Assembly: GCF_029892045.1 (NCBI RefSeq)
Contig: NZ_CP120367.1
Coordinates: forward strand, 1,860,001-1,924,000
From: Sinorhizobium numidicum
Lineage (GTDB): Bacteria > Pseudomonadota > Alphaproteobacteria > Rhizobiales > Rhizobiaceae
Direction: 5' to 3'
DNA length: 64,000 bases
Part shown: piece by piece, positions 25,637-38,611 of the stretch
Position numbering within the stretch: the first letter of the stretch is position 1
Layout: each line of letters begins with the position of its first letter
Notes under the pieces: model-generated
Databases searched by the model: none
Told to the model about the DNA's origin: nothing
The model's input: the letters and a program-made list of their open reading frames with translations, nothing else
Position numbers and translations under genes: made by a program

Positions 25637-26552
25637 CTAAAAGCCGGCCAGAAGCGGCGCAAATCCGCCACGGCGATAAGGGCCTTCGCTCATCAGAAGA
25701 TCGAGGCTCAGGCTCGCAACATCGTCGGCAACGGGTTCTATTGCCGGGTCCTTGTTCTGATAGAAAATCTTCGTCCAGCCATGGCATTCGTCGCAGGTTT
25801 CGGCCTTGACGATCCCACCGTGGTTTTCGATTTCCCGGTAGGAGATCCCCTTCGTGGAGCCGCAAAGCACGCATTTGACGCGGACATAGTGCCAGAGCGT
25901 CGAGCAAAGCGAGCAGGAACAAAACCGCGCGCCGTGCGAGCCCGGCCAGCCGACGACCATGGACGATGTCGGTCTCCCGCCGCACACGGGGCAGATGCCG
26001 TCGGCGACCGGCGTGAGCTTCCCTGCCTCGAGAACCGATGCAAGCCGGGCGAAGTGCACCTGAAGCGCCGCCCAGACGAAAATATGTTCGGCGATCGCGT
26101 CTGCGGGCAATGAACAGGAGAGAACGGTTGCAGCCATGGCAAGACGCGCTTGTGGATCGGCGCGGGTGACCCGAGCGAGCGCAGCGGCAGCCGGGGCCGG
26201 CTTGTCGATTGCGTCAGCGGGCGCGAACAGACGGTCGAAGATGGCGCCGATCGCTTCGCCGTCCTCGATCCCGTTGCGGTGAAGCGGCGGCATTTCGAAC
26301 TCGCGCGCGCATGAGTGTCGCGGCGTCGGGACTCTCGGCAGCCGGGAGGTCGCCCTGGATAATGTGTTGAGCCGCCGCAAGGCCTGCGAGGAAGTGGAGA
26401 TAGGGCGCAAGGTCGCTCGCTTCGGCCAATTGACGGAGACGCGCGGCCCTAGCGGCGAAGAGGGAAGTCGGATCGGGAAGGCGCGCAAACGGCGGCGACG
26501 AGACATCTCCGATGGCCGTTGGATCAGGCGCTGCGGCGTCTTTGTGTTTCAT
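25637..26552 (-). pseudogene. fdhE: fdhE, formate dehydrogenase accessory protein, frameshifted
   Basis: FdhE is a rubredoxin-like zinc/iron protein needed to activate respiratory formate dehydrogenases. The ATG at 26552 (GGAG just upstream) opens a good N-terminus with DPTAIGDVSSPPFARLPDP and YLHFLAGLAAAQHIIQGDLP. At the tract CGCGCGCGC (26302-26310) the homology passes to another frame. The rest then reads FEMPPLHRNGIEDGEA and the Cys pairs CPVCGG, CSLCS, CVLCG and CDECHG to a normal end at 25637. Adding one GC unit restores a single frame (MRAREFEMPPLHR). It is a slippage mutation or a sequencing error; otherwise the gene looks intact. Confidence 0.85.
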
Positions 26553-26601
26553 CACACTCCTCACGAACCCGACGGGTCACGTGACACAACCCCGAAGGTT
26601 G

Positions 26602-27309
26602 CTACTCAGCTGCAGTCTTCTTCGTATCCTTCGCCGGCGGTCTGGCGACCAGTTCCCGCAGCCATTTGCGATGATACCGCCACGCCCAGCCGCCGGTCAC
26701 GTAACCGCGCGTCATCGCCCGTATGGTACCGCGGACCCAGATCGCTGCATAGACATGGGTGATCCAAACGCTGATCGCGAGGATGGCCGCGACCGAGTGC
26801 ACGAGAAGGGCCCATCGCTTCTGCTCGATCGTGGTGTAGGCCGCGAAATACTGATCCCATATGACGACACCGGACGTTATCAGCACGACGATCAAAACCG
26901 ACATGGACCAGAAGACGAGCTTCTGCCCGGCATTGTACTTGCCGATCTCGGGCAGGCGTTCGTCGTGGGCGGTCAGGACATCGCGCACGCGCGCAAGCCA
27001 GGTGCCATCCTCGCGCTTCCAGAGATTGAGCTTCCAGAAGCGGAAGAAAAGACCGAGGAAGCTGAAAAACAGGACGACGCCGATCCAGGGATGAATGGCG
27101 CGTACCAATTGGCCGCCGCCGAACAACGCCGACAGGAAGAAAAGCCGCGGGTGGAACAGAGACAGACCGGAAAGCGCGAGCAGCACGAGGCTTACGGCCG
27201 TAATCCAGTGATTGATCCGCGCACCGCCGGTATAACGATCGACCGTTACAGGCTTGCCAGGGTGAACGCTGTCGCCTTTCCCGACGTCATAGTCCGAATC
27301 CGTACTCAT
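26602..27309 (-). CDS. fdoI: Formate dehydrogenase-O, cytochrome b556 (gamma) subunit
   Basis: 235-residue membrane subunit that passes electrons from FdoH to the quinone pool. Four hydrophobic helices are visible: [58 protein letters not shown] and [20 protein letters not shown] (each approximate). His residues at INHWI, IHPW, LVHS and WITHVY are suited to bind haem. The start overlaps the fdoH stop by 4 bp (ATGA). The C-terminal tail is basic and cytoplasmic. Confidence 0.93.
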   Translation of the reverse strand: MSTDSDYDVGKGDSVHPGKPVTVDRYTGGARINHWITAVSLVLLALSGLSLFHPRLFFLSALFGGGQLVRAIHPWIGVVLFFSFLGLFFRFWKLNLWKREDGTWLARVRDVLTAHDERLPEIGKYNAGQKLVFWSMSVLIVVLITSGVVIWDQYFAAYTTIEQKRWALLVHSVAAILAISVWITHVYAAIWVRGTIRAMTRGYVTGGWAWRYHRKWLRELVARPPAKDTKKTAAE

Positions 27310-28247
27310 GAGGAACGATCTCCCGTAAACCGCTCAGCGGCCTCCTCGTCCTCTTCGGAAACGCGGTTGGGGCCGTTGACCATATAATGCAGAAAGCCGG
27401 TGACCGCCGCGACGCCCATGACGGCGAGACCGGCATATTTCGTGACCCCCTTCCAGGCCTCGACGATCGGGCTGATCGTCGGATTGTTCGGCAGACCGGC
27501 ATAGATCTCGGGCTTGTCGGCGTGGTGCAGCACGTACATGACGTGCGTGCCGCCAACGCCCGGCGGATCATAAAGCCCCGCATTCGTAAAGCCGCGGGAC
27601 TTCAGGTCGGCGATCCGCCCTTCCGCGTGCTTCTTCATTTCCTCTTTGGTGCCGTAGACGATCGCTTGCGTCGGGCATGCCTTCGCGCAGGCTGGCCCCT
27701 GGCCAACGGCGATGCGGTCGGAGCAGAGCGTGCATTTGTACGCGGTGTGATCGACCTCTGAAATCCGCGGAATATTGAACGGGCATCCTTTGATGCAATA
27801 GCCGCAGCCGATGCAGTTTTCGTGTACGAAGTCCACGATGCCGTTCGAATATTGGACGATGGCACCGGGTGCAGGGCACGCCTTGAGACAGCCCGGATCC
27901 TCGCAATGCATGCAGCCGTCCTTGCGGATCAGCCACTCCAGATTATTCGTCTCCGGATTTTCCCACTCGGTGAACCTCATCAGCGTGAACATATCGGGCG
28001 TCAGATCGTGCGGATTTTCATAGACGCCTGTGTTGGTCTCGAGCTCGGGATGGGTATCATTCCACTCGATGCAGGCCGATTGGCAGGCCTTGCAGCCGAT
28101 GCATTTCGAGACGTCGATGAGCTTGGCCACCTCGGTCTGTCGCTCAGGCGGCGGCGTTACGGTCGACGCCGATCGCCGTATCAGATCCTTTTCGCCGAAT
28201 TTCGGGCTTTGAGGTCCGGTGGCGGGGTTTGGGACGGGCGGGAACAT
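27306..28247 (-). CDS. fdoH: Formate dehydrogenase-O, iron-sulfur (beta) subunit
   Basis: 313-residue electron-transfer subunit. Four ferredoxin-type Cys clusters are present: [35 protein letters not shown] and CTLCSDR with CAKACP. These would bind four 4Fe-4S clusters. A single C-terminal membrane helix ([20 protein letters not shown]) anchors it. It follows fdoG by 13 bp and is coupled to fdoI. Export is expected to ride on the Tat signal of FdoG. Confidence 0.95.
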   Translation of the reverse strand: MFPPVPNPATGPQSPKFGEKDLIRRSASTVTPPPERQTEVAKLIDVSKCIGCKACQSACIEWNDTHPELETNTGVYENPHDLTPDMFTLMRFTEWENPETNNLEWLIRKDGCMHCEDPGCLKACPAPGAIVQYSNGIVDFVHENCIGCGYCIKGCPFNIPRISEVDHTAYKCTLCSDRIAVGQGPACAKACPTQAIVYGTKEEMKKHAEGRIADLKSRGFTNAGLYDPPGVGGTHVMYVLHHADKPEIYAGLPNNPTISPIVEAWKGVTKYAGLAVMGVAAVTGFLHYMVNGPNRVSEEDEEAAERFTGDRSS

Positions 28248-28260
28248 GGCTTGCTGCCTC

Positions 28261-31200
28261 CTACGCCACCGGCCCGGCGATGGGCTCGATATTGACCAGG
28301 AACGCCTTGTATTCCGGCGTTTCTATGTTGGCGTCGCCGACGAAAGGCGTCAGCGAGTTCGGACCAAACCCCTTCTTGGCCGCTCCGGTGAAACCCCAAT
28401 GCAGCGGTATGCCCACGACATGAACGGGTTTGCCGTCGCAGATCAGGGGCTTGATCCGCTTGGTGACGACCGCCTTCGCCTGGATCGATCCGCGTTTGGA
28501 CCATACGCGCACCCAGCCGCCCTTCGTGATGCCTTTCTCCGCGGCCAGTTCCTCGGATATCTCGACGAAGAATTCCGGCTGCAGCACGGCATTCGTCCGG
28601 CAGTGCTTGGTCCAATAGTGGAAGTGCTCGGTCAGGCGATAGGACGTCGCCGCATAGGGGAATTCTTCCGAAGCGGGTTCCGCAAACTGCTCGAAGTCGC
28701 CGGCAAACACCCGCGCCGCCGGATTGCCCCGCAACTTCGGGGCGACGAGATTGCCAACCGGCGATTCGAACGGCTCGTAGTGGGCCGGAAACGGCCCGTC
28801 GCGCATCATTCCCCGGGTGAAGAGACGCGAGACGCCTTCCGGGTTCATGATGAAAGGCCCAACCTCGGCAGGCTTTGCCGTCGGCGCGATGTCCGGCACA
28901 TCATAACCGGACCATTTTGCGCCGTCCCATTCGATCAGCTTGCGGCTTGGATCCCATGCCTTGCCGTTGAGGTCGGCCGAAGCCCGGTTGTAGAGGATGC
29001 GGCGGTTGACCGGCCAGGAGAATGCCCATTTGGAATAGGCGCCGGTCTCGTCCGGGTCCGATGTGTCGCGCCGGGCCATGTTGTTGCCGTTCTCGTTGAA
29101 GCAGCCGGAATAGATCCAGCAGCCGGACGAGGTCGAGCCATCGTCGCGCAGGGCCGCGAAACCGGGTAGGAGCTTGCCAGCCTCGGCCACGACCTTGGTC
29201 GGGTCTGTGGCGTCGTAGACCGTCGCCAGCGCTCTGCCGTTGATCTCCTTGGCAAGTTCTTCCGCGGTCGGTTCGCCCGCGTCGGTATAGGTCCAGGCGA
29301 GGTTGACGATCGGATCGGGGAACGTTCCGCCTTCCTTGCGATAAAGCTCCTTCAGGCGCGTATGGATCTGCGCCATGATCCAATTGTCGGTCTTTGCTTC
29401 GCCGGGGGGCGTGCCGCCCGGCCAATGCCACTGCAGCCAGCGGCTGGAATTGGTGAGCGAACCTTCGTCTTCGGCAAAACAGGTGGAGGGTAATTGGATG
29501 ACCTCCGTCTGGATCTGTGAGGAATCGACGTCGTTGAACTCGCCGTGGTTCTCCCAGAACCGCGCCGTCTCGGTATCGAGTGGATCCATCGTGACGAGAT
29601 ATTTGAGCTTCGACAGTGAATCCGTCACCTTCTTCCTGTTCGGAGCCGCAAGCAGCGGATTGAAGCCTTGGCAGATGTACCCCGTCATCTTGCCCTGATT
29701 CATGAGCTCGAAGGCGCGCAGGATGTCGTAGCCGGAGACGTCCAGCTTCGGCAGCCAATCATAGGCGAAATCGTTTTCCGGCGTCGCCGCCGAACCCCAC
29801 ATTGCCTTCTGGAAGCTGACGAAGAACTTCCTATAGTTCTGCCAATAGCTCATCTGGTTGGGTCTGAGCGGCTTGAAGCCGCGCGTCGCCATGTAGGTCT
29901 CGAAATCGACCTCCTTTTCCGTCGGTATCGTCAGATAGCCGGGGAGCAGGTTCGACATCAGCCCGACATCGGTGAGGCCCTGGATGTTCGAGTGACCACG
30001 CAACGCATTCATGCCGCCGCCGCGTATGCCGATATTGCCGAGGATCAGCTGCAGCATCGCCATGGCACGGATATTCTGCGAGCCCTTGGAATGCTGCGTC
30101 CAGCCGAGCGCATACATCGACGTCATCGCCTTGGTGGGCGATGAGCACTCCGCGATCATTTCGGCCACTTTCAGGAACTTGTCCTGCGGCGTACCGCAGA
30201 TCCGCTCCACCATCTCGGGAGTGTAGACGGAGACATGCTCCTTCAGCAGGCTCCAGACGCAGCGCGGATTCGTCAACGTATCGTCCACGACCGCATAGCC
30301 GTCGTCGCCGATGTCATAGTCCCACGTCGACTTGTCGTAATCGCGCTTTGCCTCGTCATAGCCTGTGAACAGCCCGTCCTTGTACTCGAAGCCGTCCTTG
30401 ACGATGTAGCTGGCATTGGTGAACGCCTTCACATAGTCCCACTGCACCTTTCCGTTCTGGATGCAGTGGTTGATCACGCCGAGCAGGAAGGCGATATCCG
30501 TGCCCTGACGGATCGGCGCATAGACGTCAGCCACCGATGCAGAGCGGGTGAACCGCGGATCGACCACAATCAGCCTTGCGCCGCGATCGGCCTTTGCCTC
30601 GGTCACCCATTTGAAGCCGCAAGGATGCGCCTCGGCGGCATTGCCGCCCATGATGATCACGAGGTCGGTGTTTTTAATGTCCGTCCAGGAGTTGGTCATT
30701 GCGCCGCGGCCGAAAGTTGGAGCCAAACTGGCTACCGTTGGGCCGTGTCAGACACGCGCTTGGTTGTCGAAGACCAGCATCCCGGCGCTGCGGACGACCT
30801 TGTAGGTCTCCCACGCTGTTTCGTTCGTTGTCGCCGAGGCGGCGAGGAAGCCGGTTGTTATCCACCGGTTCACGGAGACGCCATCTTTGTTCTTCTCGAC
30901 GAAATTGGCGTCGCGGTCGTCCTTCATCAATCGGACGATCCGATCAAGCGCCTCATCCCAACTGACCCGTTCGAACCTGTCAGAGCCGGGCTTGCGGATC
31001 ATCGGATATTTCAGGCGCGTTTCGGACTTGACGAAATCGAGCAGCGCCGCGCCCTTGGGGCAGAGCGTGCCGCGGTTCGTCGGATGGTCGGTGTCACCCT
31101 CGATGTGGATGATTTCCGCCTTTTTGCCCTTCTTCAGGTCGCCATTCGAATACATGATGACGCCGCATGCGACGGAGCAATAGGGACAGGTGTTGCGGGT

Positions 31201-31347
31201 TTCGGTGGTGTTCACCAGCTTGAAGGCGCGGATTGCTTCGGCGTGCGCCGCCTCGATCTCACCAAAGCCAAAGGCACCGAGCGCCGTGGCCGCTACGCCA
31301 GCACCGGCCGCGCCCAGAAATTGGCGCCGCGAGAGTTCCATGTTCAT
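28261..31347 (-). CDS. fdoG: Formate dehydrogenase-O, selenocysteine-containing alpha subunit
   Basis: Catalytic molybdopterin subunit of 1028 residues, read through an in-frame TGA at 30748-30750 (codon 200) as selenocysteine. The surroundings are the classical [19 protein letters not shown] twin-arginine signal ([12 protein letters not shown]) at the N-terminus sends it to the periplasm, and [10 protein letters not shown] binds a 4Fe-4S cluster. The ATG at 31347 has GGGAGG 9 bp upstream. Without Sec decoding the gene would be split at 30748. The complete sel set nearby supports readthrough. Confidence 0.95.
30706..30750 (-). promoter_or_regulatory. UGA selenocysteine codon with bacterial SECIS hairpin
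   Basis: Directly after the TGA the RNA can fold with GTAGCC and GGCTCC around the loop AGTTT, inside an outer GGCC pairing. This matches the place and shape of the fdnG/fdoG SECIS bound by SelB. Folding was done by eye. Confidence 0.75.
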
Positions 31348-31823
31348 AGCATGACACCTCCCTTGAAACCGGCGTTGCCGCGCTGGACATGCCGGCAAAT
31401 CTTGCTACTCCATCGCAACGTCAGACGTAACTCGGCGTTTGAAATTAAGATCTTAGCTGTCCGTATTCTATTGTCAAATTAATAAGAGCAATAAAGATGA
31501 ATTCAATATTCTACTTAAATCTAAATCGGCTCTTGTTTGTTGGGGCTCCGCCGATGGGCATTATTTGAGGGCACTAAAGACCGCAGCATCGCAAATTGAC
31601 GCTCGGTTCGCAATTAACCATACTGTATTTATGAGCTTGCACGCCGCTCCCGAGTTTCGGGGCACTGCGCATTGGGCTGATACCGAGCCGCCGAGGACGG
31701 TGGGCCGTTTCGACTGTGCCCTTCTTATCTCCTGCAACCTTCGACATTTGTCGCAACGCGTAGCGCGAGTTGCCACAGCGCGGCAGCGCGTGCCTCGCCT
31801 TTGCGAAACATTGGGAGGCATCC
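31348..31823. promoter_or_regulatory. Divergent AT-rich region between fdoG and selD
   Basis: 476 bp with no convincing gene. The part around 31435-31530 is clearly richer in A and T than its surroundings and should hold the promoters for the fdo-sel operon (minus) and selD (plus). No clear -24/-12 or FNR-type box was identified by eye. Confidence 0.5.
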
Positions 31824-32885
31824 ATGGATAGTTCGACTGCGTCGACCCCCCTTCGCCTGACGGCGCTTGCCCATGGTGGCGGCTGCGGTTGCAAGCTGGC
31901 ACCATCGGTTCTCCAGCAACTGCTGGCGGAGCAGCCCGTGGTTGGTCCCTTCGCCCGGCTGCTCGTCGGCACGGAAACAGGCGACGATGCCGCCGTCTGG
32001 CAACTTGACGACGGCACCTGCGTGATCGCGACCACCGATTTCTTCATGCCGATGGTCGATGATCCATTCGATTTCGGCCGGATCGCAGCGACCAATGCCC
32101 TCTCCGATGTCTATGCCATGGGCGGAAAACCAATCATGGCGCTCGCGATCCTCGGCACGCCGATCGACAAGATGCCAACCGAAATGGTTCGAGAGATCCT
32201 GAAAGGCGGCAGCGCGATATGCGCAGAGGCCGGCATTCCGATCGCTGGAGGCCACTCGATCGATTCGCCGGAGCCCATCTATGGGCTGGCGGTGATCGGC
32301 ACATGCCCGGCTTCGAGCATTCGGCGCAACAGCGGCGCACAAGCCGGTGACGCGCTGATCCTAACGAAGGCGCTCGGCGTGGGGATCTATTCAGCGACCT
32401 TCAAGAAAGGCGCACTGCCACTGGATGCCTATGCCGAGCTCATCGCGTCGACGACGCTCCTCAACAGTGTCGGCGCCGAACTCGCCGGGCATGCACATGT
32501 GCATGCCGTCACCGACGTTACCGGCTTCGGTATTCTCGGTCACGCGCTGGAGATGGCCAGGGGATCGAACAAGCAGATATCGCTCAGAGCGTGCGACATT
32601 GCCCTCTTTACCCGCTGTGCCGAACTGGCAGAGCAAGGATTCGTGACCGGCGCCTCCCATCGAAACTGGGCGAGCTACGGCATGAGCGTCCTGCTTCCCG
32701 ACGCTCTCCCGATATGGCAGCGACACATCCTCACCGATCCCCAGACCTCAGGCGGACTTCTTGTTTCATGCAGTGCTGACCGAGCGGAAGAACTGCTGCA
32801 AGACATCGTTGCGGCAGGCTATGCGGCAGCGCGGATCATTGGCGCGGTAGAGGAAGGCAAACCGGGACTACGGGTTGCTGCCTGA
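31824..32885 (+). CDS. selD: Selenide, water dikinase (selenophosphate synthetase)
   Basis: 353-residue ATP-dependent enzyme that makes selenophosphate for SelA. The N-terminal glycine-rich loop with the catalytic Cys is [12 protein letters not shown] (Cys rather than Sec), followed by the ATP-binding [27 protein letters not shown] and [11 protein letters not shown]. The C-terminal part has [15 protein letters not shown] and [12 protein letters not shown]. The ATG at 31824 has GGGAGG 6 bp upstream; 31770 is open but unsupported. It is divergent from the fdo-sel operon that uses its product. Confidence 0.95.
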   Translation: MDSSTASTPLRLTALAHGGGCGCKLAPSVLQQLLAEQPVVGPFARLLVGTETGDDAAVWQLDDGTCVIATTDFFMPMVDDPFDFGRIAATNALSDVYAMGGKPIMALAILGTPIDKMPTEMVREILKGGSAICAEAGIPIAGGHSIDSPEPIYGLAVIGTCPASSIRRNSGAQAGDALILTKALGVGIYSATFKKGALPLDAYAELIASTTLLNSVGAELAGHAHVHAVTDVTGFGILGHALEMARGSNKQISLRACDIALFTRCAELAEQGFVTGASHRNWASYGMSVLLPDALPIWQRHILTDPQTSGGLLVSCSADRAEELLQDIVAAGYAAARIIGAVEEGKPGLRVAA

Positions 32886-32961
32886 AAGTGGCTCGTCGGT
32901 GAAAAACCTGACCTGGAGGCGTCGTCTCCGCGGGAAGAACCGTTGCCAGGGTCCCATCCGG

Positions 32962-33014
32962 AGTTAGGCGTCATGCGAATTTCGGAGCGCAGAACTTAGA
33001 GAGCCCGCCTAACT
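32962..33014. repeat. Inverted repeat between convergent selD and kup
   Basis: AGTTAGGCG at 32962-32970 pairs with CGCCTAACT at 33006-33014 across a 35-base loop. It lies between two converging genes and might form a weak bidirectional terminator, but there is no T tract on either side. Confidence 0.35.
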
Positions 33015-33068
33015 GACCACGCGAGCCCTCTTTCCGCGAACCATGAGCAGCTCGTCTGGCGTGCACGG

Positions 33069-34970
33069 CTAGATGATCACTTGCTCTCCCAACTCGACGA
33101 CACGGTTGGCCGGCAGGTGGAAATAGTCGGTTGGATCGATCCCGGTCCCAGCCATCGCGATGAACAGCTTGTCCTGCCATTTTGGCAGCCCGGATTGAGG
33201 GTCCTCAACCAGTTTGCGTCGGCCCAGGTAAAACGACGTCGTCATGATCTCGAACTTAAATCCTTCCTTTCGGCAGCGCGCCAGTGCCCGCGAGACATTG
33301 TGATCGTCCATGAAGCCGAAGCGCAGTTCAAGTTTGCTGAACCGGTCGGAGAGTTTTGTCAGCGTGTAGCGGTCCTTCTCCGGGACATAGGGCACTCTGG
33401 CCGTCTTGATCGTCAGGATGACGTTGTGCTCGTGCAGTACGTGATTGTGCTTGATGTTGTGCAACAGAACGGCTGGGGTCATATCGGGTGTTGCCGTCAG
33501 GAAGATTGCCGTTCCTGGTACCACGACAGGAGCATGCTCGGACTTGCGTTCGACAGCGGCTATGAACTTATCGAGCGGAACATCTTGGCGGGCCGTCTTT
33601 TCGCGCAGATACCTGACGCCCTTTCGCCATGTCCACATCAGCGTCATCAAGCTGCCGGCGAAGAGGATGGGCACGTAACCGCCGTCTTGGATCTTGAACA
33701 AGTTGGCGCCGAGAAACACCAGCTCAAGCAGGAACAGAGGAAGCAGGAATGCAGTCGCGGTCAAGGCAGACCAGCTCCATACATAACGGACGAACGCAAA
33801 GGCGAGGATTGAGTCGATCACCATGGCGCCGGTGATGGATACGCCGTAGGCGGGGGCAAGAGATTCGGAACTACCGAATACAAACATGAGAACAAGCACG
33901 CCCGTCAGGAGGGCGCTGTTGACCAAAGGCAGATAAATCTGGCCCGTCTGCGTTTCCGAGGTGAAGCAAATCTCGAATCTTGGCAGGAAGCCGAGATGGA
34001 TCGCTTGCCGCACGAGCGAAAACGCTCCGGTGATCACCGACTGGCTGGCGATGATCGTTGCGGCAGTGGCAAGGATCACTACCGGCAACAGGGCCCAGCT
34101 CGGAAACATCAAGAAAAATGGATCGGAGAGGGCATCGGGATGGGAGAGCACCATGGCGCCCTGTCCGAGATAATTCAACGCCAGTGCCGGAAACACGATT
34201 GCAAACCAGGCCGCCTGGATCGGTTGGCGCCCGAAGTGGCCAAGATCCGCATAAAGCGCCTCGGCTCCTGTCACCGTGAGGAAGACGGCGCCGAGCACGA
34301 CGAAGCCGACAAAACCGGCATTCCACAAAAAGGCAACTGCGTGAACAGGATTGAACGCCGCGAGGATCGCCAGATCGTCACCGATATGGGCGACACCGGC
34401 TGCCCCCATGACCAGAAACCAGATGAGAGTGATCGGGCCGAAGAAGCTCGAGACGGCCCCCGTGCCGCGGGACTGGACGGCAAATAGCAGCACCATGATC
34501 GTGGCCGAGATCGGCAGGACGTAATCGTGAAAGGCTGGCGTAACGAGCTTGAGGCCCTCGACGGCCGAGAGCACTGAAAGCGCCGGCGTGATCATCGCAT
34601 CGCCGATGAAAAGGGCGGCACCCAGGATACCTGCCACGAACATGCCCGTCGTATACCGCGGTGCCTTTTTCAGGAGCAGGGCAAGCAGCGACAGCGTGCC
34701 ACCCTCTCCATCATTGTCAGCTCGAAGCAAGAAGAGGACGTATTTGCAGGTGACGATCATCGTCAGGGTCCAGATCATCAGCGAAATGAGACCGACGACC
34801 TCTTCCCGCTCCACACCCCCTGCTGCAAACGGCCGGAGTGCCTCGCGGAAGGCGTAGAGCGGACTTGTTCCGATGTCGCCGTAGACCACGCCGACCGATC
34901 CAAGGGTGAGCACCAGAAACTGGCGCAGATTATTCGCCTGTGCCGGGGCATGGTCGAGGGAGGTGGTCAT
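33069..34970 (-). CDS. kup: Kup low-affinity potassium transporter
   Basis: 633-residue K+/H+ symporter. It opens with the Kup signature [22 protein letters not shown] and continues with about 12 membrane helices (for instance [20 protein letters not shown]). It ends in a soluble domain with [22 protein letters not shown] and [23 protein letters not shown]. The ATG at 34970 (MTTSLDHA) with GGGGAAA upstream is preferred over a start at 35021. It is monocistronic and converges with selD. Confidence 0.95.
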   Translation of the reverse strand: MTTSLDHAPAQANNLRQFLVLTLGSVGVVYGDIGTSPLYAFREALRPFAAGGVEREEVVGLISLMIWTLTMIVTCKYVLFLLRADNDGEGGTLSLLALLLKKAPRYTTGMFVAGILGAALFIGDAMITPALSVLSAVEGLKLVTPAFHDYVLPISATIMVLLFAVQSRGTGAVSSFFGPITLIWFLVMGAAGVAHIGDDLAILAAFNPVHAVAFLWNAGFVGFVVLGAVFLTVTGAEALYADLGHFGRQPIQAAWFAIVFPALALNYLGQGAMVLSHPDALSDPFFLMFPSWALLPVVILATAATIIASQSVITGAFSLVRQAIHLGFLPRFEICFTSETQTGQIYLPLVNSALLTGVLVLMFVFGSSESLAPAYGVSITGAMVIDSILAFAFVRYVWSWSALTATAFLLPLFLLELVFLGANLFKIQDGGYVPILFAGSLMTLMWTWRKGVRYLREKTARQDVPLDKFIAAVERKSEHAPVVVPGTAIFLTATPDMTPAVLLHNIKHNHVLHEHNVILTIKTARVPYVPEKDRYTLTKLSDRFSKLELRFGFMDDHNVSRALARCRKEGFKFEIMTTSFYLGRRKLVEDPQSGLPKWQDKLFIAMAGTGIDPTDYFHLPANRVVELGEQVII

Positions 34971-35268
34971 GGGTTTTCCCCGAAATGCTGGACCCGAGGC
35001 GCATACGACTGTGCTCTTCAAGAGTCAAATGCAGAGTGCGCGAAGGCCTCTGCACAGAACGCCTAGAGTAAAAGGAAGTTTCCGAGTTTCTTCCGGCTGC
35101 AGACAAACTGGTCGAAGCGTCAAGTAAATCGGCGAGATGTTCACGCCGTGCGTTGCTGTCCTCCTTCCTGGCAAGGATCGCGAGGAAATATCCGGAAATC
35201 CAGCTGCGCATCTCGAGCGGCTGGACCAACGACATTAGTCGCATCCCGTCCAGCTTCTCGGATGCGCG
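34971..35268. other. Intergenic region with a possible LysR gene relic
   Basis: 298 bp upstream of kup and downstream of lacK. On the plus strand 35144-35240 reads RRALLSSFLARIARKYPEIQ and then LRISSGWTNDISR, like the start of a LysR effector domain (LLPSFLARFxRxYPxIxLxI). It stops resembling the family where it meets the lacK 3' end. No DNA-binding domain remains. A decayed fragment is likely; the rest holds the kup promoter. Confidence 0.35.
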
Positions 35269-36338
<1,070 letters not shown>

Positions 36339-36342
<4 letters not shown>

Positions 36343-38603
36343 GCGCTCGCCGCCCCCTCGGCCGTGGTGGAGAGTTCAAGCCTTACCGCGCCGAGGCGCG
36401 ACGACGTGACGGTGACAAGAATGTCTCCTGCATCACCGGCCGATTCCAGCCAGAAGCCGGTCGTGCCCCCCTGAAAAACGAGCCGAGCCGGCCCGATGAG
36501 CCGCGCCGGGCCTTCGACGGCGATGTCGACGGCATCGTTCAGGAAGGGCAGGATGTTGCCGGCCTGGTCGAGCGCGCGGACGATCACGCGAACGCTGTCG
36601 CGGTCCCCAGCGCTGAGCGTCTTGCTGTCGGCCGTGATCTCAAGCGTCGTCGGCACGGGATCGGCGACCATCCGAAGGCTTGTCACAGCCTTGCCGGCGA
36701 TGAAGCCGGTGAATTCCGCGCTTTCCCATTTCATGCCCCAGACGCCGAGCTCGTCCTTGGTGAAGTGGCGGTGGTCAATGACGACAGGCGGATGCGGCAG
36801 GTGCGGGAAATTTTCGCGGTCCGGGCCGACGCGCTTGGTGAGCGACCCGTACTTCAGCTCGACCTCGTCGCAATTGGTAAGCACGATCAGCGGCAACACA
36901 CCGCCGATGTTGCGTTCGCCGCGTGCCCAGAAAGTGACCGGTTTCATCACCACCTCTTCCGACGGGTCGCACTGGCTCGCATAGACGTAGGCCGCAAATT
37001 TCGGTTCACGGAACATGTCCATGACGCCGTGATAGCAGATCCGGTCGCCGGAGCCGAAGTCCTTGTGGGTGTTGTAGTCGAACATGCACCAGCCGATGCA
37101 ACCGGAAATACTCGGGTCGCCATGGGCTGCGTTCAGCACTTCCAGGTGCCGGCGCACGTGTTCGGCCTGCCGCTGCTCCTGGTCGTAGATCTTCGTCGGA
37201 TACATGTGGCCGCCGAATTCCGTGATGAGATAGGGCACGTTGCGCGGGAGGCCGGTGCATTCCTGCTGCGGGCGAAGCGTGGTGCGGGGGCGATTGGCGC
37301 CGGGCAGCTCCTCGTTGCCGAGGATGAAGTCGTTCATCGTATAGACGTCTTCGAGGAACTCGCTGTCGGTGATGTAGCGCACGCCGCCGGTCTGCCGGGT
37401 CGGATCGAGTTCACGCGCCAGCCGATTGGTTTCGACATAGAAGTCGTGCGAATCTTGCGACTCGTTGATGCGCACACCCCAGATGATGATCGAGGGGTGG
37501 TTCCAGTCGCGCTCGATCATCCGGCGGACATTCAGGATCGCCTCCTGCTTCCATTCCTCGCCGCCGATGTGCTGCCAGCCGGGGATCTCCTCGAAGACCA
37601 GCAGCCCGATGCGGTCGCAATGGTCAAGGAACCATTTCGATTGCGGATAGTGCGATGTCCGGACCAGATTGCAGTGAAGCTTGTGCTTGAGGATCTCTGC
37701 ATCGCGCTCCTGCGCCGGGCGGCCCATGGCATAGCCGACATAGGGGAAGGACTGGTGGCGGTTGAGGCCGCGGATCTTGAGCGGCCGGCCATTCAGCCGG
37801 AAGCCGTCCACCGTGAATTCCGCGGCGCGGAAGCCGAAATGCGAGGAGTGACGGTCATTGCCCTGGTCGGTCCTGAGCTGGACCTCGACCTGATAAAGAA
37901 CCGGATCGTCGATTTCCCAAAGTGAGAGTCCCTTGAGACCCGTCATTTCGAGCGCGACGTCCTCGCCGTGGGTCTCGGCGACGGCCTCGGCCAAAAGTTC
38001 GCCGTTTGCACCTCTCAGCAGCGCCGTTACCGTGCCCGAGAAGGCGAGCCCTTGCGGATTGACGAGATCGCAGCGGACGGCGACAGACTTCAGGTCACTC
38101 AGCACATCGCGAGTCTCGATCTTGATGTTGGCGATCGAGACCGCATCGCTGGTCTTTAGCCAGACGTCCCGATAGATGCCGGCATAGGTCAGATAGTCGA
38201 TCCGGCCGCCGAAGGGCGGAATTTCCGGATTTTCGCTGCCGTCGATCTTGACGGTGATGAGGTTGTCGCCTTCGCGAAGTCTGCCCGTCAGGCGCGCCTC
38301 AAAGGGGGTATAACCATCCCTATGCGCGACGATCTTCTCGCCGTTCAGGTAGACGACGGCGTCCGCCATCGCGGCGTCGAAGACGAGCGAGACCTCGCGA
38401 ACGGCGAATTCGGGACGCCAGGCGAGCACCTTCTGGTAGGTGAAGGCGCGCTGGTAGCACGTCTCGTCGAAATAGTTGAACGGCAGTTCGACGGCATTGT
38501 GCGGCAGGCTCACAGCCTGACCGGATTGCAGCTTGCCGGCATCAGCGGCGATGAAGCCTTCGGAAAAGACCCATGAATCGTTGAATGAAGTAACAGAGCG
38601 CAT
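36339..38603 (-). CDS. lacZ: Beta-galactosidase, glycoside hydrolase family 2
   Basis: 754-residue cytoplasmic GH2 enzyme hydrolysing the imported beta-galactoside. The N-terminal sugar-binding domain (SWVFSEGF to IYRDVWLKT), the Ig-like middle and a TIM barrel are visible. The acid/base Glu is in [12 protein letters not shown] and the nucleophile Glu in [14 protein letters not shown]-terminal Ig-like domain follows. AGGA stands upstream of two consecutive ATGs (38606 and 38603), and the second has the better spacing. It sits between the permease lacG and ATPase lacK, the layout recalled for S. meliloti lacEFGZ1K1. No signal peptide. Confidence 0.9.
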
Positions 38604-38611
38604 CATCGTTC

